A DNA stretch of 64,000 bases from Pseudomonas sp. NFIX28 (GCF_900107395.1 NZ_FNPW01000010.1:1-64000), one strand, 5' to 3'; shown: positions 8,542 through 17,480, counted from the stretch's first letter. Made by a program: numbers and translations. The notes: generated by a model from the letters alone, not told the origin.

Positions 8542-9330
8542 ATGACCCGTTACGCTCTGATCACCGGCGCATCCAGCGGCATAGGCCTGGCCTTGGCCGA
8601 AGCGCTGGCCCGGCGCGGCCGTAGCCTGATTTTGGTGGCCCGTCAGCGTGATCAGCTGGAAAACATCGCCATCGAGTTGACCCAGCGCTTTGGCGTGGAA
8701 GTGCTGTTCCGCGCCTGCGATTTGTCCGAGCCTTTGCGGCTTTCGGGTTTTCTCCTGGAACTGGAAGAAGGCGACCGACAGATCGATCTGCTGGTGAACT
8801 GCGCCGGCATCGGCACCTGTGGCCCGTTCCTCGCCCAGGACTGGATGACCGAACAGGACCTGATCGAAGTGAACATTCTCGCCCTCACCCGGCTTTGCCA
8901 TGCACTGGGCAACAGTATGGCCTTGCAGGGCGGCGGGCAGATTCTCAATGTCGCCTCGATTGCCGGTTTTTATCCCGGCCCCTGGATGAGCACTTACTAC
9001 GCCAGCAAGGCCTATGTGCTGCACTTCTCCGAAGGGCTGCGAGAAGAACTGAAAAACAACGCGGTGAAGGTTTCCGTGCTCTGCCCCGGCCCGACCCGCA
9101 CCGGTTTCTTTGATACCGCCCAGTTGAACACTGGCAAACTTAACGACAGCAAGCTGCTGATGAGCCCGGAAGAGGTCGCGCTGTACACCGTGCGCGCCCT
9201 GGAAAAGAATCGTGCCATCATCATTCCGGGCCGGCGCAACCGCTGGTTCGCGTTCAGCCCGCGGCTGGGTTCGCGCTGGCTGACCCGAAAGATTTCCGGT
9301 GCCGTCAACAAGGCCTACTGCCCGCGCTGA
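8542..9330 (+). CDS. Short-chain dehydrogenase/reductase
   Basis: Rossmann-fold SDR of 262 residues. The cofactor motif TGASSGIG is near the N-terminus, NCAGIG follows, and the catalytic triad is present as Ser in NVASIAGF and Tyr-Lys in YYASKAY. The C-terminal basic tail (RNRWFAFSPRLGSRW) is like the DltE/YqjQ-type SDRs. Substrate unknown. MTRYALI is chosen as start because GGAGA stands at a good distance before it; an ATG four codons earlier is the alternative. Confidence 0.9.
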   Translation: MTRYALITGASSGIGLALAEALARRGRSLILVARQRDQLENIAIELTQRFGVEVLFRACDLSEPLRLSGFLLELEEGDRQIDLLVNCAGIGTCGPFLAQDWMTEQDLIEVNILALTRLCHALGNSMALQGGGQILNVASIAGFYPGPWMSTYYASKAYVLHFSEGLREELKNNAVKVSVLCPGPTRTGFFDTAQLNTGKLNDSKLLMSPEEVALYTVRALEKNRAIIIPGRRNRWFAFSPRLGSRWLTRKISGAVNKAYCPR

Positions 9331-9408
9331 CCGGCAACCATCTAAGGCTGGGCGCACTCGGCTTGCCTGAGTACACTCAGCCCGGACCAACACAACGGAG
9401 AAACAGCT

Positions 9409-9747
9409 GTGGATACTCTGTTCACCAAGATCATCAACCGGGAAATACCCGCGAAGATCATCTACGAGGACGACCAGGTTCTGGCCTTCCACGATATCGC
9501 CCCACAGGCGCCCGTGCATTTCCTGGTAGTCCCGAAAAAGCCGGTGCGCACCCTCAATGACCTGACCGAAGACGACAAGCTGCTGGCCGGGCACATCCTG
9601 TTCACCGCCCAGCGCCTGGCCAAGGAACTGGGTTGCGAAGAAGGCTTCCGCGTCGTCATGAACTGTAATGAATTGGGCGGCCAGACCGTTTATCACATTC
9701 ATATGCACGTTCTGGGTCAGCGCCAGATGCACTGGCCTCCGGGCTGA
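9409..9747 (+). CDS. HIT-family (HinT-like) purine nucleoside phosphoramidase
   Basis: Small histidine-triad hydrolase of AMP-phosphoramidates and aminoacyl-adenylates. The 112 residues hold the DIxPQAPVHFLVVPKKP segment and the triad H96-H98-H100 (HIHMHVLG) that supplies the nucleophile. The start is a GTG following a purine-rich site. Sits between the SDR and coq7. Confidence 0.94.
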   Translation: MDTLFTKIINREIPAKIIYEDDQVLAFHDIAPQAPVHFLVVPKKPVRTLNDLTEDDKLLAGHILFTAQRLAKELGCEEGFRVVMNCNELGGQTVYHIHMHVLGQRQMHWPPG

Positions 9748-9870
9748 TTCCTGTCCAAAAGGCGCGACAGCACGCTTCTGGCCCGGTTGCCATGAGTGTG
9801 CTGATCCAGCGCAGGCCTCTGCCCATCGATTGGGGTAAACTGGCCGCCGTGATTCTTCCCGGAGGTAAGC

Positions 9871-10518
9871 ATGACTACCCAACGTCACTACTCGCCGATT
9901 GACCGTCTACTGCTGCAGGCAGATGCGGCAATGCGTACCTTGCTGCCCTTCAGCGGCCAGCCTTATCGCCCTTCCCCTGCCATCGTGCAGCCGGACGCGC
10001 AGATGAGCGAAGAGGACACCAAGCATGTCGCCGGCCTGATGCGCATCAACCACACCGGCGAAGTCTGCGCCCAGGCGCTGTACCAGGGCCAGGCCCTGAC
10101 CGCCAAGCTGCCGCATGTGCGCGCCGCCATGGAGCATGCCGCGGAAGAGGAAATCGATCATCTGGTCTGGTGCGAGCAGCGCATTCGTCAACTGGGCAGC
10201 CACACCAGCGTGCTCAACCCCCTGTTTTATGGCATGTCGTTCGGCATTGGCGCGGTGGCCGGGCTGATCAGCGACAAAGTCAGCCTGGGCTTCGTGGCCG
10301 CTACTGAAGATCAGGTGTGCAAACACCTCAACGAACACCTCGAGCAGTTGCCGGCCGAGGACGAAAAGTCCCGGGCGATTCTCGAGCAAATGCGCATCGA
10401 CGAAGAGCAGCACGCCGAAAGCGCGCTGGATGCAGGCGGCTTCCGCTTTCCGGCGCCCGTGAAGTTCGGCATGAGCCTTTTGGCCAAAGTCATGACCAAG
10501 AGCACTTATCGGATCTGA
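9871..10518 (+). CDS. coq7: Demethoxyubiquinol hydroxylase Coq7
   Basis: Diiron monooxygenase that hydroxylates 2-polyprenyl-3-methyl-6-methoxy-1,4-benzoquinone late in ubiquinone synthesis; Pseudomonas uses this eukaryote-like enzyme instead of UbiF. The 215 residues show the ferritin-like repeats RINHTGEVCAQALYQGQ, EEEIDHLVW and DEEQHAE, supplying the Glu/His iron ligands. A strong terminator follows. Confidence 0.96.
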   Translation: MTTQRHYSPIDRLLLQADAAMRTLLPFSGQPYRPSPAIVQPDAQMSEEDTKHVAGLMRINHTGEVCAQALYQGQALTAKLPHVRAAMEHAAEEEIDHLVWCEQRIRQLGSHTSVLNPLFYGMSFGIGAVAGLISDKVSLGFVAATEDQVCKHLNEHLEQLPAEDEKSRAILEQMRIDEEQHAESALDAGGFRFPAPVKFGMSLLAKVMTKSTYRI

Positions 10519-10536
10519 GCAGCACACATCGCAGGC

Positions 10537-10567
10537 AAAAAAAGGGCGCTTTTCAGCGCCTTTTTTT
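10537..10567. terminator. Bidirectional terminator between coq7 and the OsmC-like gene
   Basis: GGCGCT and AGCGCC pair around a TTTC loop; the stem is preceded by seven A and followed by seven T, so it can serve both convergent genes. Confidence 0.92.
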
Positions 10568-10599
10568 GTGCCGCGAATCCAGGAAGATTGAAGGAAGCT

Positions 10600-11022
10600 T
10601 CAACCCAGCTCGACGATTTCGTAATCGTGGGTGATGGCAACCCCGGCCGCACCGAGCATGATCGATGCAGAGCAGTACTTTTCCGCCGACAGTTCGATGG
10701 CGCGCTTGACCTGGGCTTCCTTCAACCCACGGCCCTTGACCACGAAGTGCATGTGGATCTTGGTGAAGACCTTGGGATCCTCGGTGGCACGCTCGGCGTC
10801 GAGGAAGGCTTCGCAGCTTTCAACGGCCTGGCGGGACTTTTTCAGGATGCTGACTACGTCGAAGTTGCTGCAACCGCCCATACCGAGCAGGAGCATCTCC
10901 ATCGGGCGCACGCCCAGGTTACGACCACCGGCTTCCGGCGGGCCATCCATTACCACCACATGACCGCTGCCCGATTCCCCGAGGAACATGGCTTCGCCAG
11001 CCCATTGGATGCGTGCCTTCAT
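10600..11022 (-). CDS. OsmC/Ohr-family protein (YhfA-like)
   Basis: The 140-residue protein has the OsmC fold pattern: N-terminal KARIQWAGEAMF strands, then the helix GMGGCSNFDVVSILKK with one conserved cysteine, and C-terminal GVAITHDYEIVE. Family members reduce organic hydroperoxides with two cysteines; here the second position (AVESCEAF) is present but reads more like the YhfA subgroup, whose role is less clear. MKARIQW is the preferred start over an ATG 14 codons upstream. Divergent from vfr. Confidence 0.88.
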   Translation of the reverse strand: MKARIQWAGEAMFLGESGSGHVVVMDGPPEAGGRNLGVRPMEMLLLGMGGCSNFDVVSILKKSRQAVESCEAFLDAERATEDPKVFTKIHMHFVVKGRGLKEAQVKRAIELSAEKYCSASIMLGAAGVAITHDYEIVELG

Positions 11023-11253
11023 CGCCAAGACTCCACTGCTAAAAAAGGGTCGCCAGCTTAGCACAGGCCCTTGAATGGCAGCGTCCTAGCTGTTGAGGCA
11101 CCCCACTCGCGATAGGAAAATTCTTAATTACCCAGAGGATGTGTCTGTTAAGCTGGCGCCAAATCGCTGGCGCATTGCCAGCTATCGGCGATCCTGATTG
11201 ACCGCCCCATAAAAAAACCAAATCACACCGTGCTGTCTTTTCGGGATACAACC

Positions 11254-11898
11254 ATGGTTGCTATTGCCCCTACACCCAAGATCAAGAACCTCGACAAGCT
11301 GTTGATGCATTGCCAGCGCCGCCGTTATCAGGCCAAGAGCAACATCATCTGCGCCGGCGACCAGTCGGACACGCTGTTCTTCATCATCAAAGGCTCGGTC
11401 ACCATCCTGATCGAAGACGATGACGGTCGGGAAATGATCATCGCCTACCTCAATGCCGGGGACTTTTTCGGTGAGCTGGGCCTGTTCGAGCAGGCTGGAC
11501 ATGAACAGCAACGCAGCGCCTGGGTACGAGCCAAGGTCGAATGCGAAGTCGCGGAGATCAGCTATGCGAAATTCCGCGAGCTGTCCCAGCAGGACCCAGA
11601 CATTCTGTATGTGCTCAGCGGCCAGATTGCCCAGCGCCTGCGCAACACCACGCGCAAGGTCGGCGACCTGGCGTTCTTCGACGTCACCGGGCGCGTGGCC
11701 CGCTGCCTGCTGGAATTGTGCAAGCAGCCGGACGCCATGACCCACCCGGACGGCATGCAGATCAAAGTGACTCGCCAGGAAATCGGGCGGATAGTCGGTT
11801 GCTCGCGCGAGATGGTCGGACGAGTGCTCAAGGACCTCGAAGAACGCAACCTGGTCCACGTCAGAGGCAAGACCATGGTGGTATTCGGCACTCGTTAG
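11254..11898 (+). CDS. vfr: Cyclic-AMP receptor-type regulator Vfr
   Basis: CRP-family transcription factor; in P. aeruginosa Vfr with cAMP controls quorum sensing, type IV pili, exotoxin and type III secretion. The 214-residue protein is nearly colinear with PAO1 Vfr as I remember it. It has the phosphate-binding cassette FGELG (72-76) with R87-S88, and a C-terminal winged helix with recognition segment RQEIGRIVGCSREMVGRVL (174-192). MVAIAPTP is the family start. Its stop overlaps the stop of the convergent ligase gene by 4 nt. Confidence 0.97.
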   Translation: MVAIAPTPKIKNLDKLLMHCQRRRYQAKSNIICAGDQSDTLFFIIKGSVTILIEDDDGREMIIAYLNAGDFFGELGLFEQAGHEQQRSAWVRAKVECEVAEISYAKFRELSQQDPDILYVLSGQIAQRLRNTTRKVGDLAFFDVTGRVARCLLELCKQPDAMTHPDGMQIKVTRQEIGRIVGCSREMVGRVLKDLEERNLVHVRGKTMVVFGTR

Positions 11899-12596
11899 AG
11901 CACCAGGAACTGCGCCAGCATCTGCCGATACAAGGCATCCAGGCGCTCGATGGCATTCGGCGCGGCGAATGCCTCATGCAAGGCGATATGACTTTCGGCG
12001 CGGCAACGCTGCTCCAGGTCACAGGCCTGGTTGAAACGATTGACCGCCGCCACCATGGTTTCGCGCTCGTCATCGAGCAACAGCGCGCCATGCACCAGCC
12101 CGACCGGACGCGTCCCGCCCTTGCTCTGGCGCCAACGCTGGGCGGTGCCGACCATCTTGCGCCCGTTGAGATTGACGTTGAACCGACCGTCGCAGAAAGC
12201 CCCCTCGACCTCCCCCAAAGAAGGTTCGCCTCCCAGTTCGGACAGTAGGTCGCAGATCGGCTGGCACAAACGGCGATAGCCGGTTTCGATCCGATTCTGA
12301 TCGCCTTCGCTACGAGGCGGCGCATAGACCAGCGCGATATTGACCGTCGCCGCCGACTGCGGCACCGGCTCCCCACCGGTTTCCCGCAGCAACACTGGCC
12401 AACCACTGGTCGCCAGCGCCTGGCAAGCCTGCTCGAAGCCCGGCAACCGACTCAACCGTCGCGGCATCACCAAGGCCCTGTCGCTCGGCTGCCAGAACAA
12501 CAAGCCGTACTCCTGATCACCGCTGCATACCTGGGCGAGCAAATCCTGTTCGGCCTGCAGGCCGGCTTCGACGGTCAAGGAAAGGGGCTGGGTCAT
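11895..12596 (-). CDS. Lipoate-protein ligase A/biotin ligase-fold protein
   Basis: BPL/LplA-fold protein of 233 residues, with the Arg-Glu-Thr-Gly-Gly site (LLRETGGEPVP), the FNVNLNGRKMVGTAQRW stretch whose Lys is the adenylate-contacting lysine of lipoate ligases, and VGLVHGALLLD. It lacks the separate C-terminal domain of full LplA, so it may be a lipoyl/octanoyl transferase of LipM/LplA-like type; substrate unproven. MTQPLSL is chosen as start. It lies downstream of the trpC terminator and is convergent with vfr. Confidence 0.85.
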   Translation of the reverse strand: MTQPLSLTVEAGLQAEQDLLAQVCSGDQEYGLLFWQPSDRALVMPRRLSRLPGFEQACQALATSGWPVLLRETGGEPVPQSAATVNIALVYAPPRSEGDQNRIETGYRRLCQPICDLLSELGGEPSLGEVEGAFCDGRFNVNLNGRKMVGTAQRWRQSKGGTRPVGLVHGALLLDDERETMVAAVNRFNQACDLEQRCRAESHIALHEAFAAPNAIERLDALYRQMLAQFLVL

Positions 12597-12624
12597 GGCA
12601 GTAAAAGTCCTTTGCGATAGGTAT

Positions 12625-12650
12625 AAAAAAGCCGGCGGCGCCGGCTTCTT
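12625..12650 (-). terminator. Terminator of the trpGDC operon
   Basis: On the minus strand AAGCCGGC and GCCGGCTT pair around a 3-nt loop and are followed by six T, starting 14 nt after the trpC stop. Confidence 0.9.
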
Positions 12651-12663
12651 CATCAACTCAGGT

Positions 12664-13500
12664 TCAATCCAGGGTCGAGCCGCTCACCGGCACGCCGCGC
12701 TCCGGGAAGAACAGACGCTGCAGTTCCTGGCCCGGACTTTCCGCACGCATGAAGGCTTCACCTACCAGGAAGGAATAGACGTCGCTGATTTCCATCAGCT
12801 CGACATCGGCCCGGTTGAGGATGCCGCTCTCGGTAATCACCAGGCGATCGCGCGGAATACGCGGCAACAGATCGAGGGTGGTTTCCAGGTTGACCTCGAA
12901 GGTGTGCAGGTTGCGGTTGTTCACCCCGACCAATGGCGTGTCGAGGGTTTTCAACGCACGCTCCAGCTCATCGCCGTCATGCACCTCAACCAGCACATCC
13001 AGCCCCACGCCTTTGGCAACCGCCGCCAGTTCGGCCATCTTGGCATCATCCAGCGCAGCAACGATCAGCAACACACAGTCGGCGCCCAGGGCGCGAGCCT
13101 CGACGATCTGGTAAGGATCGATCATGAAGTCCTTGCGGATCACCGGCAGCGAACAGGCGGCCCTCGCCTCTTGCAGGTAGGCGTCGGCGCCCTGGAAATA
13201 ATCGACATCGGTGAGTACCGAGAGGCAGGTCGCGCCGCCCTTCTCGTAACTCTTGGCGATCTCCGCCGGCACGAAATTCTCGCGAATCACGCCTTTGCTC
13301 GGCGAGGCTTTCTTGATTTCGGCAATCACCGCCGGCTGCTTGAGCTTGGCCTGGCCGAGCAATGCCTTGGCGAAGCCACGCGGTGCATCCGCGGAGCGGG
13401 CCAGGTTTTCAAGTTCGGCCAGGCTGACCCGTGCGCTACGCTCAGCCACCTCTTCGACCTTGCGGGCGAGGATCTTTTCCAGAACCGTCGGCACACTCAT
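12664..13500 (-). CDS. trpC: Indole-3-glycerol phosphate synthase
   Basis: Tryptophan pathway TIM-barrel enzyme that closes the indole ring. Seen in 278 residues: the EIKKASPSKG motif with the catalytic Lys, VLTDVDYFQG, RKDFMIDPYQ, LVEVHDGDEL and GVNNRNL. Its start overlaps the trpD stop by 4 nt, a sign of translational coupling. Confidence 0.97.
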   Translation of the reverse strand: MSVPTVLEKILARKVEEVAERSARVSLAELENLARSADAPRGFAKALLGQAKLKQPAVIAEIKKASPSKGVIRENFVPAEIAKSYEKGGATCLSVLTDVDYFQGADAYLQEARAACSLPVIRKDFMIDPYQIVEARALGADCVLLIVAALDDAKMAELAAVAKGVGLDVLVEVHDGDELERALKTLDTPLVGVNNRNLHTFEVNLETTLDLLPRIPRDRLVITESGILNRADVELMEISDVYSFLVGEAFMRAESPGQELQRLFFPERGVPVSGSTLD

Positions 13501-14546
13501 CCCTCATTCTCCTGCTTGAATACCGCGGTAAAGGCGCCCAATTCTTCTAATTTCTCGCGGGCCAGCCCAGTGTGCAAAGCATCGTGGGCCAGGGCCACGC
13601 CCTCTTTCAGGCTGCTGGCATGGTCCGCCGCATACAGCGCGGCACCGGCATTGAGCACGATCATCTCCGCGGCCTTCTGCCCATGTTCGGTCTTGCGCCG
13701 CCCCAGGGCATCGCGAATCAGCTCAAGCGATGCCGCCGGGCTTTCGACCACCAGCCCAAACAGACTCTGACTCTTCATGCCCAGGTCTTCCGGCTGCACC
13801 CAGTATTCAGTGATCTGGTCGTCCTTCAGTTCGGCGACAAAGGTCGGCGCGGCGAGACTGAACTCGTCCAGGCCATCCTGCGAATGCACCACCAGCACGT
13901 GCTTGCTACCCAGACGCTGCAAAACCTCGGCCAACGGCCGGCACAACGCTTGAGTGAATACACCCACCACCTGATGTTTCACGCCGGCCGGATTCGTAAG
14001 CGGGCCGAGCATATTGAACAGGGTGCGCAGGCCGAGATCGCGGCGCGGGCCAGCGGCGTACTTCATGGCCCCATGATGGGACTGGGCGAACATGAAGCCG
14101 ATGCCGACGTTGTCGATGCAACGGGCGACCTGTACCGGCGTCAGGTTCAGGTAGATGCCGGCGGCTTCGAGCAGGTCGGCACTGCCGCTTTTGCCGGAGA
14201 CAGCACGGTTGCCGTGCTTGGCTACGGTGCAACCGGCTGCGGCGACCACAAAGGAGGAAGCCGTGGACACGTTGAAGATGTTCGCCCCGTCACCGCCGGT
14301 GCCGACCACATCGACGACGCCATCGAGGGTTTTCAGCTCGACCTTGTCCGCCAGCTCGCGCATGACCGAAACAGCGCCGACGATTTCGTCGATGCTTTCG
14401 CTTTTCATGCGCATGGCCATCATGAAGGCGCCGATCTGCGCATCGGTGCACTGGCCGGTCATGATTTCACGCATGACCTGACGCATTTCATCGGTGCTCA
14501 GATCGAGATGGCCGACGATACGGCTCAGGGCAGTCTTGATATCCAT
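13497..14546 (-). CDS. trpD: Anthranilate phosphoribosyltransferase
   Basis: Transfers phosphoribosyl from PRPP to anthranilate. The 349-residue protein has the PRPP/pyrophosphate loop GTGGDG (82-87), followed by FNVSTASSFVVAAAG and KHGNRAVSGKSGSADLLEA. Length is normal. Middle gene of trpGDC; 9 nt separate it from trpG. Confidence 0.97.
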   Translation of the reverse strand: MDIKTALSRIVGHLDLSTDEMRQVMREIMTGQCTDAQIGAFMMAMRMKSESIDEIVGAVSVMRELADKVELKTLDGVVDVVGTGGDGANIFNVSTASSFVVAAAGCTVAKHGNRAVSGKSGSADLLEAAGIYLNLTPVQVARCIDNVGIGFMFAQSHHGAMKYAAGPRRDLGLRTLFNMLGPLTNPAGVKHQVVGVFTQALCRPLAEVLQRLGSKHVLVVHSQDGLDEFSLAAPTFVAELKDDQITEYWVQPEDLGMKSQSLFGLVVESPAASLELIRDALGRRKTEHGQKAAEMIVLNAGAALYAADHASSLKEGVALAHDALHTGLAREKLEELGAFTAVFKQENEG

Positions 14547-14555
14547 GGAAAGTCC

Positions 14556-15149
14556 TTAGCGTGTGCCGCCGCTCTGTTTGAGGAAGTTGGCGAACAGCTC
14601 GTGACCCTGCTCGGTGAGAATAGATTCGGGGTGAAATTGCACACCCTCGATGTTCAGCGTCTTGTGGCGCAGCCCCATGATCTCGTCGACGGAGCCGTCT
14701 TCCAGCTGGGTCCAGGCGGTCAGTTCGAGGCAGTCCGGCAAAGTCTCGTGCTTGACCACCAGGGAATGGTAACGAGTCACGGTCAGCGGATGGTTCAGGC
14801 CGGCGAATACGCCCTTGTCCTGGTGAAATACCGGGCTAGTCTTACCGTGCATCACCTGCCGCGCACGCACTACATCGCCGCCAAAGGCCTGGCCAATGGA
14901 CTGGTGGCCCAGGCAGACACCCAGGATCGGCAGCTTGCCGGCGAAATGCTTGATCGCTTCGATGGACACACCGGCTTCGGTCGGCGTGCAAGGACCGGGC
15001 GATACGACAATCCGCTCAGGGTTGAGCGCTTCGATTTCAGCCACGGTCAGTTCGTCGTTGCGCACCACCTTGACCTCGGCACCCAACTCGCCAAGGTATT
15101 GCACAACGTTATAGGTAAAAGAGTCGTAGTTATCGATCATCAGCAACAT
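14556..15149 (-). CDS. trpG: Anthranilate synthase glutamine amidotransferase subunit
   Basis: Supplies ammonia from glutamine to TrpE. The class I amidotransferase of 197 residues has the nucleophile C79 in GVCLGHQSIGQAFGG and the His-Glu pair in VQFHPESI. First structural gene of trpGDC. The upstream 250 nt contain a leader peptide ORF (15314-15400) with tandem Trp codons, so expression is probably attenuated by charged tRNA-Trp. Confidence 0.97.
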   Translation of the reverse strand: MLLMIDNYDSFTYNVVQYLGELGAEVKVVRNDELTVAEIEALNPERIVVSPGPCTPTEAGVSIEAIKHFAGKLPILGVCLGHQSIGQAFGGDVVRARQVMHGKTSPVFHQDKGVFAGLNHPLTVTRYHSLVVKHETLPDCLELTAWTQLEDGSVDEIMGLRHKTLNIEGVQFHPESILTEQGHELFANFLKQSGGTR

Positions 15150-15313
15150 GGGAATTACAACCTCTTGAATTCACTGACTTTTAATACAGCCTTCAATGGA
15201 TTGCCCGCTGGTAGGCCCGCCGGAGGTTGCAATCACTCAACCAGCACAAGCGGCATCGAACAGGGGTAAAGAAGGCAAAGCGGTACAGGTCCGGCCGGGC
15301 CGGCAGAGAAAAG

Positions 15314-15400
15314 TTAGGCGCGCCAACGCCAACGGGCGTGTGCCTTAACAACTCGCATCAAGAGTTTGCTGACGATCAACACGGGGAAGGTCTCATTCAT
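15314..15400 (-). CDS. trpG leader peptide (attenuator) resembling the Gph C-terminus
   Basis: A 28-codon ORF upstream of trpG that ends ...KAHARWRWRA, with two Trp codons separated by one Arg codon just before the stop. Its last ~22 residues align with the end of Gph (...KALARWRWRA at 19088 onward), which likewise lies just upstream of trpE. About 20 of 21 nt are identical around the RWRWRA coding. The ATG at 15400 lacks a clear Shine-Dalgarno site and the transcript would start close to it, so initiation is uncertain. A GC-rich inverted repeat follows the stop. Attenuation of trpE and trpGDC has genetic support in P. putida (miaA mutants); the peptide assignment here is my inference. Confidence 0.7.
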   Translation of the reverse strand: MNETFPVLIVSKLLMRVVKAHARWRWRA

Positions 15401-15410
15401 ACGTTCGGGC

Positions 15411-15439
15411 ACAGTAACTTAGCTGAGCAGAGGGTGCAA
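15411..15439 (-). promoter_or_regulatory. Possible trpGDC promoter
   Basis: On the minus strand TTGCAC (15434-15439) and TACTGT (15411-15416) are spaced 17 nt, directly upstream of the leader peptide ATG at 15400. The -10 box is weak. The rest of the 15401-15557 stretch must also hold the estA promoter, which I cannot define. Confidence 0.35.
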
Positions 15440-15557
15440 TATGGCGCGACCGCCCCCCATACAAACAAGCGACATAGCCTTTAGCCATAGCTAAAACGCA
15501 AAAGTTTTTGGTACTGTCATTTCGTTCTCTACAACAATAAATAAAGCGAACTTGCTC

Positions 15558-17468
15558 ATGATCAAAAAGACGTTGTTCGTACCGCTCGCCAGCAGTCTTT
15601 TGTCCCTGGCCTGCGCTCAAGCGATCGCAGCCTCCTCCCCCTACTCCAGCTTTATCGTGTTCGGCGACAGCCTCAATGATGCCGGGCAGTTCGCCGATCC
15701 CGGCGGCCCCGCGGGAGCGACCCAGCGTTTCACCAACCGCACCGGGCCAGTCTACCTGGATGGCAGCGGCGAAGTCCGCTCCGCCAACTCCACGCAATTG
15801 CTGGGCGCCAGGCTGGGGTTTTCCGACGACCAGCTCGCCGCATCCACCTCGGCAACCCGCGCCAGCGAAGGCCTGCCCGATGGCAACAACTGGGCAGTTG
15901 GCGGTTATCGCACCGACCAGATTCTCGACTCGATTACCACCACGTCGACCGCCGGCAGCCGTAGCCGCCCCGGCTATCTGGTGGCCAACGATTTCCGCGC
16001 CGACCCGAATGCCTTGTATTACCTGTCGGGCGGCGGCAACGACTTCCTCCAGGGCCGCGTCACCAGCCTTGACCAGGCCAATGCTGCCGCCGGCCGGCTG
16101 GTGGACAGCGTGCAAACCCTGCAACAGGCCGGTGCTCGCTACATCATGGTCTGGCTGTTGCCGGATATCGGCCTGACGCCGGCGATCAACGGCAGCCCGC
16201 TGCAGGCGTTCACCTCCCAGCTCAGCGCCCAATTCAACTCAGAACTGGTTCGACAGCTGCAAACGGTCGATGCCGAAGTCATTCCCCTCAATATTCCGGT
16301 GCTGTTGAAGGAAAGCTTCGCCAACCCGGCGCAGTTCGGCCTGGCCACCGATCAAAACCTCACCGCCACCTGTTTCAGCGGCAACGGATGCACGGAAAAC
16401 GCCCGCTACGGCATTAACAGCGCCACACCGGATCCGAGCAAGCTGATCTACAACGACTCGGTCCACCCCACCGAAGCCGGGCAACGGCTGATCGCCGATT
16501 ACGCCTACTCCTTGCTGGCGGCCCCCTGGGAAATAACCCTGCTACCGGAAATGGCCCACGGCACCCTGCGTGCGCATCAGGATGAGCTGCGCAACCAATG
16601 GCAAGCCGACTGGGAAAACTGGCAGGGCGTTGGCCAATGGCGGGCGATTGTCGCCGCGGGCGGCCAGCATCAGGACTTCGACAGCCAGCGCAGCGGCGCC
16701 AGTGCCGACGGCAACGGTTTCAACCTGAATATCGGCGGCAGCTACCGGCTCGACGAGGCCTGGCGAGTCGGCGTGCTGGCCGGCGCCTATCAGCAGAAGC
16801 TCGAAGCGGGCAGTAACGATTCGGACTACAAGCTCAACACCTACCTGGGCACCGCCTTCGTCCAGTACCAGCAAAACCGCTGGTGGGCCGACGCCGCGGC
16901 TACCGCCGGGCACCTGGATTACGACAACCTCAAGCGCAAGTTCGACCTGGGCGCCAACGAGCGTGGGGAAAAAGGCGACACCAGCGGCGACGTCCTGGCC
17001 TTCAGCGCTCGCCTGGGCTACGACATCGCGCAGCAGGCCAGCAGCCCGTGGCACCTGTCGCCATTCATCAGCGCCGACTATGCGCGGGTCAAGGTCGATG
17101 GCTATTCCGAGGACAGCAACGACTCCACCGCACTGACCTTCGACGACCAGAAGCGCACCTCACGGCGCCTGGGCATCGGTTTGCAGGGCAAATACCAGAT
17201 CACCCGGCAAACCCAGGTATTCGGCGAGATCGCCCACGAAAAGGAATACGAGGACGATACCCAGACGCTGACCATGGCCCTCAACAGCCTGCCGGATAAC
17301 CACTACACTCTGGAAGGCTACACCCCACAGACCAACCTCAACCGCCTGAACCTCGGCGTCAGCCACAAGCTCACCCAGGACCTGGCCCTGCGCGCCAGCT
17401 ACAACATTCGCAAGGACGATGACTTTACCCAGCAAGGCATCAACGTCGGGGTCAGCCTCGACTTCTAA
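15558..17468 (+). CDS. estA: GDSL-type autotransporter esterase EstA
   Basis: Outer-membrane-anchored lipolytic esterase exposed on the cell surface; in P. aeruginosa EstA affects rhamnolipid production and motility. The 636-residue precursor has a Sec signal (about residues 1-24), then a GDSL/SGNH passenger with nucleophile S38 in FGDSLNDAG, the Gly and Asn blocks (GGGNDF) and the Asp/His pair in YNDSVHPTEAGQ. Residues from about 365 form a type V autotransporter beta-barrel ending in the terminal Phe of VSLDF. A TTG two codons upstream is a possible start. It separates trpE from trpGDC. Confidence 0.95.
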   Translation: MIKKTLFVPLASSLLSLACAQAIAASSPYSSFIVFGDSLNDAGQFADPGGPAGATQRFTNRTGPVYLDGSGEVRSANSTQLLGARLGFSDDQLAASTSATRASEGLPDGNNWAVGGYRTDQILDSITTTSTAGSRSRPGYLVANDFRADPNALYYLSGGGNDFLQGRVTSLDQANAAAGRLVDSVQTLQQAGARYIMVWLLPDIGLTPAINGSPLQAFTSQLSAQFNSELVRQLQTVDAEVIPLNIPVLLKESFANPAQFGLATDQNLTATCFSGNGCTENARYGINSATPDPSKLIYNDSVHPTEAGQRLIADYAYSLLAAPWEITLLPEMAHGTLRAHQDELRNQWQADWENWQGVGQWRAIVAAGGQHQDFDSQRSGASADGNGFNLNIGGSYRLDEAWRVGVLAGAYQQKLEAGSNDSDYKLNTYLGTAFVQYQQNRWWADAAATAGHLDYDNLKRKFDLGANERGEKGDTSGDVLAFSARLGYDIAQQASSPWHLSPFISADYARVKVDGYSEDSNDSTALTFDDQKRTSRRLGIGLQGKYQITRQTQVFGEIAHEKEYEDDTQTLTMALNSLPDNHYTLEGYTPQTNLNRLNLGVSHKLTQDLALRASYNIRKDDDFTQQGINVGVSLDF

Positions 17469-17480
17469 ACCGCAGGCCAT

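Noticed and set aside
8470..9888. 472-codon minus-strand frame
   Set aside because: Runs antisense through the SDR and HIT genes, both with clear catalytic motifs.
13572..15269. 565-codon plus-strand frame
   Set aside because: Antisense to trpD and trpG with no recognisable domain.
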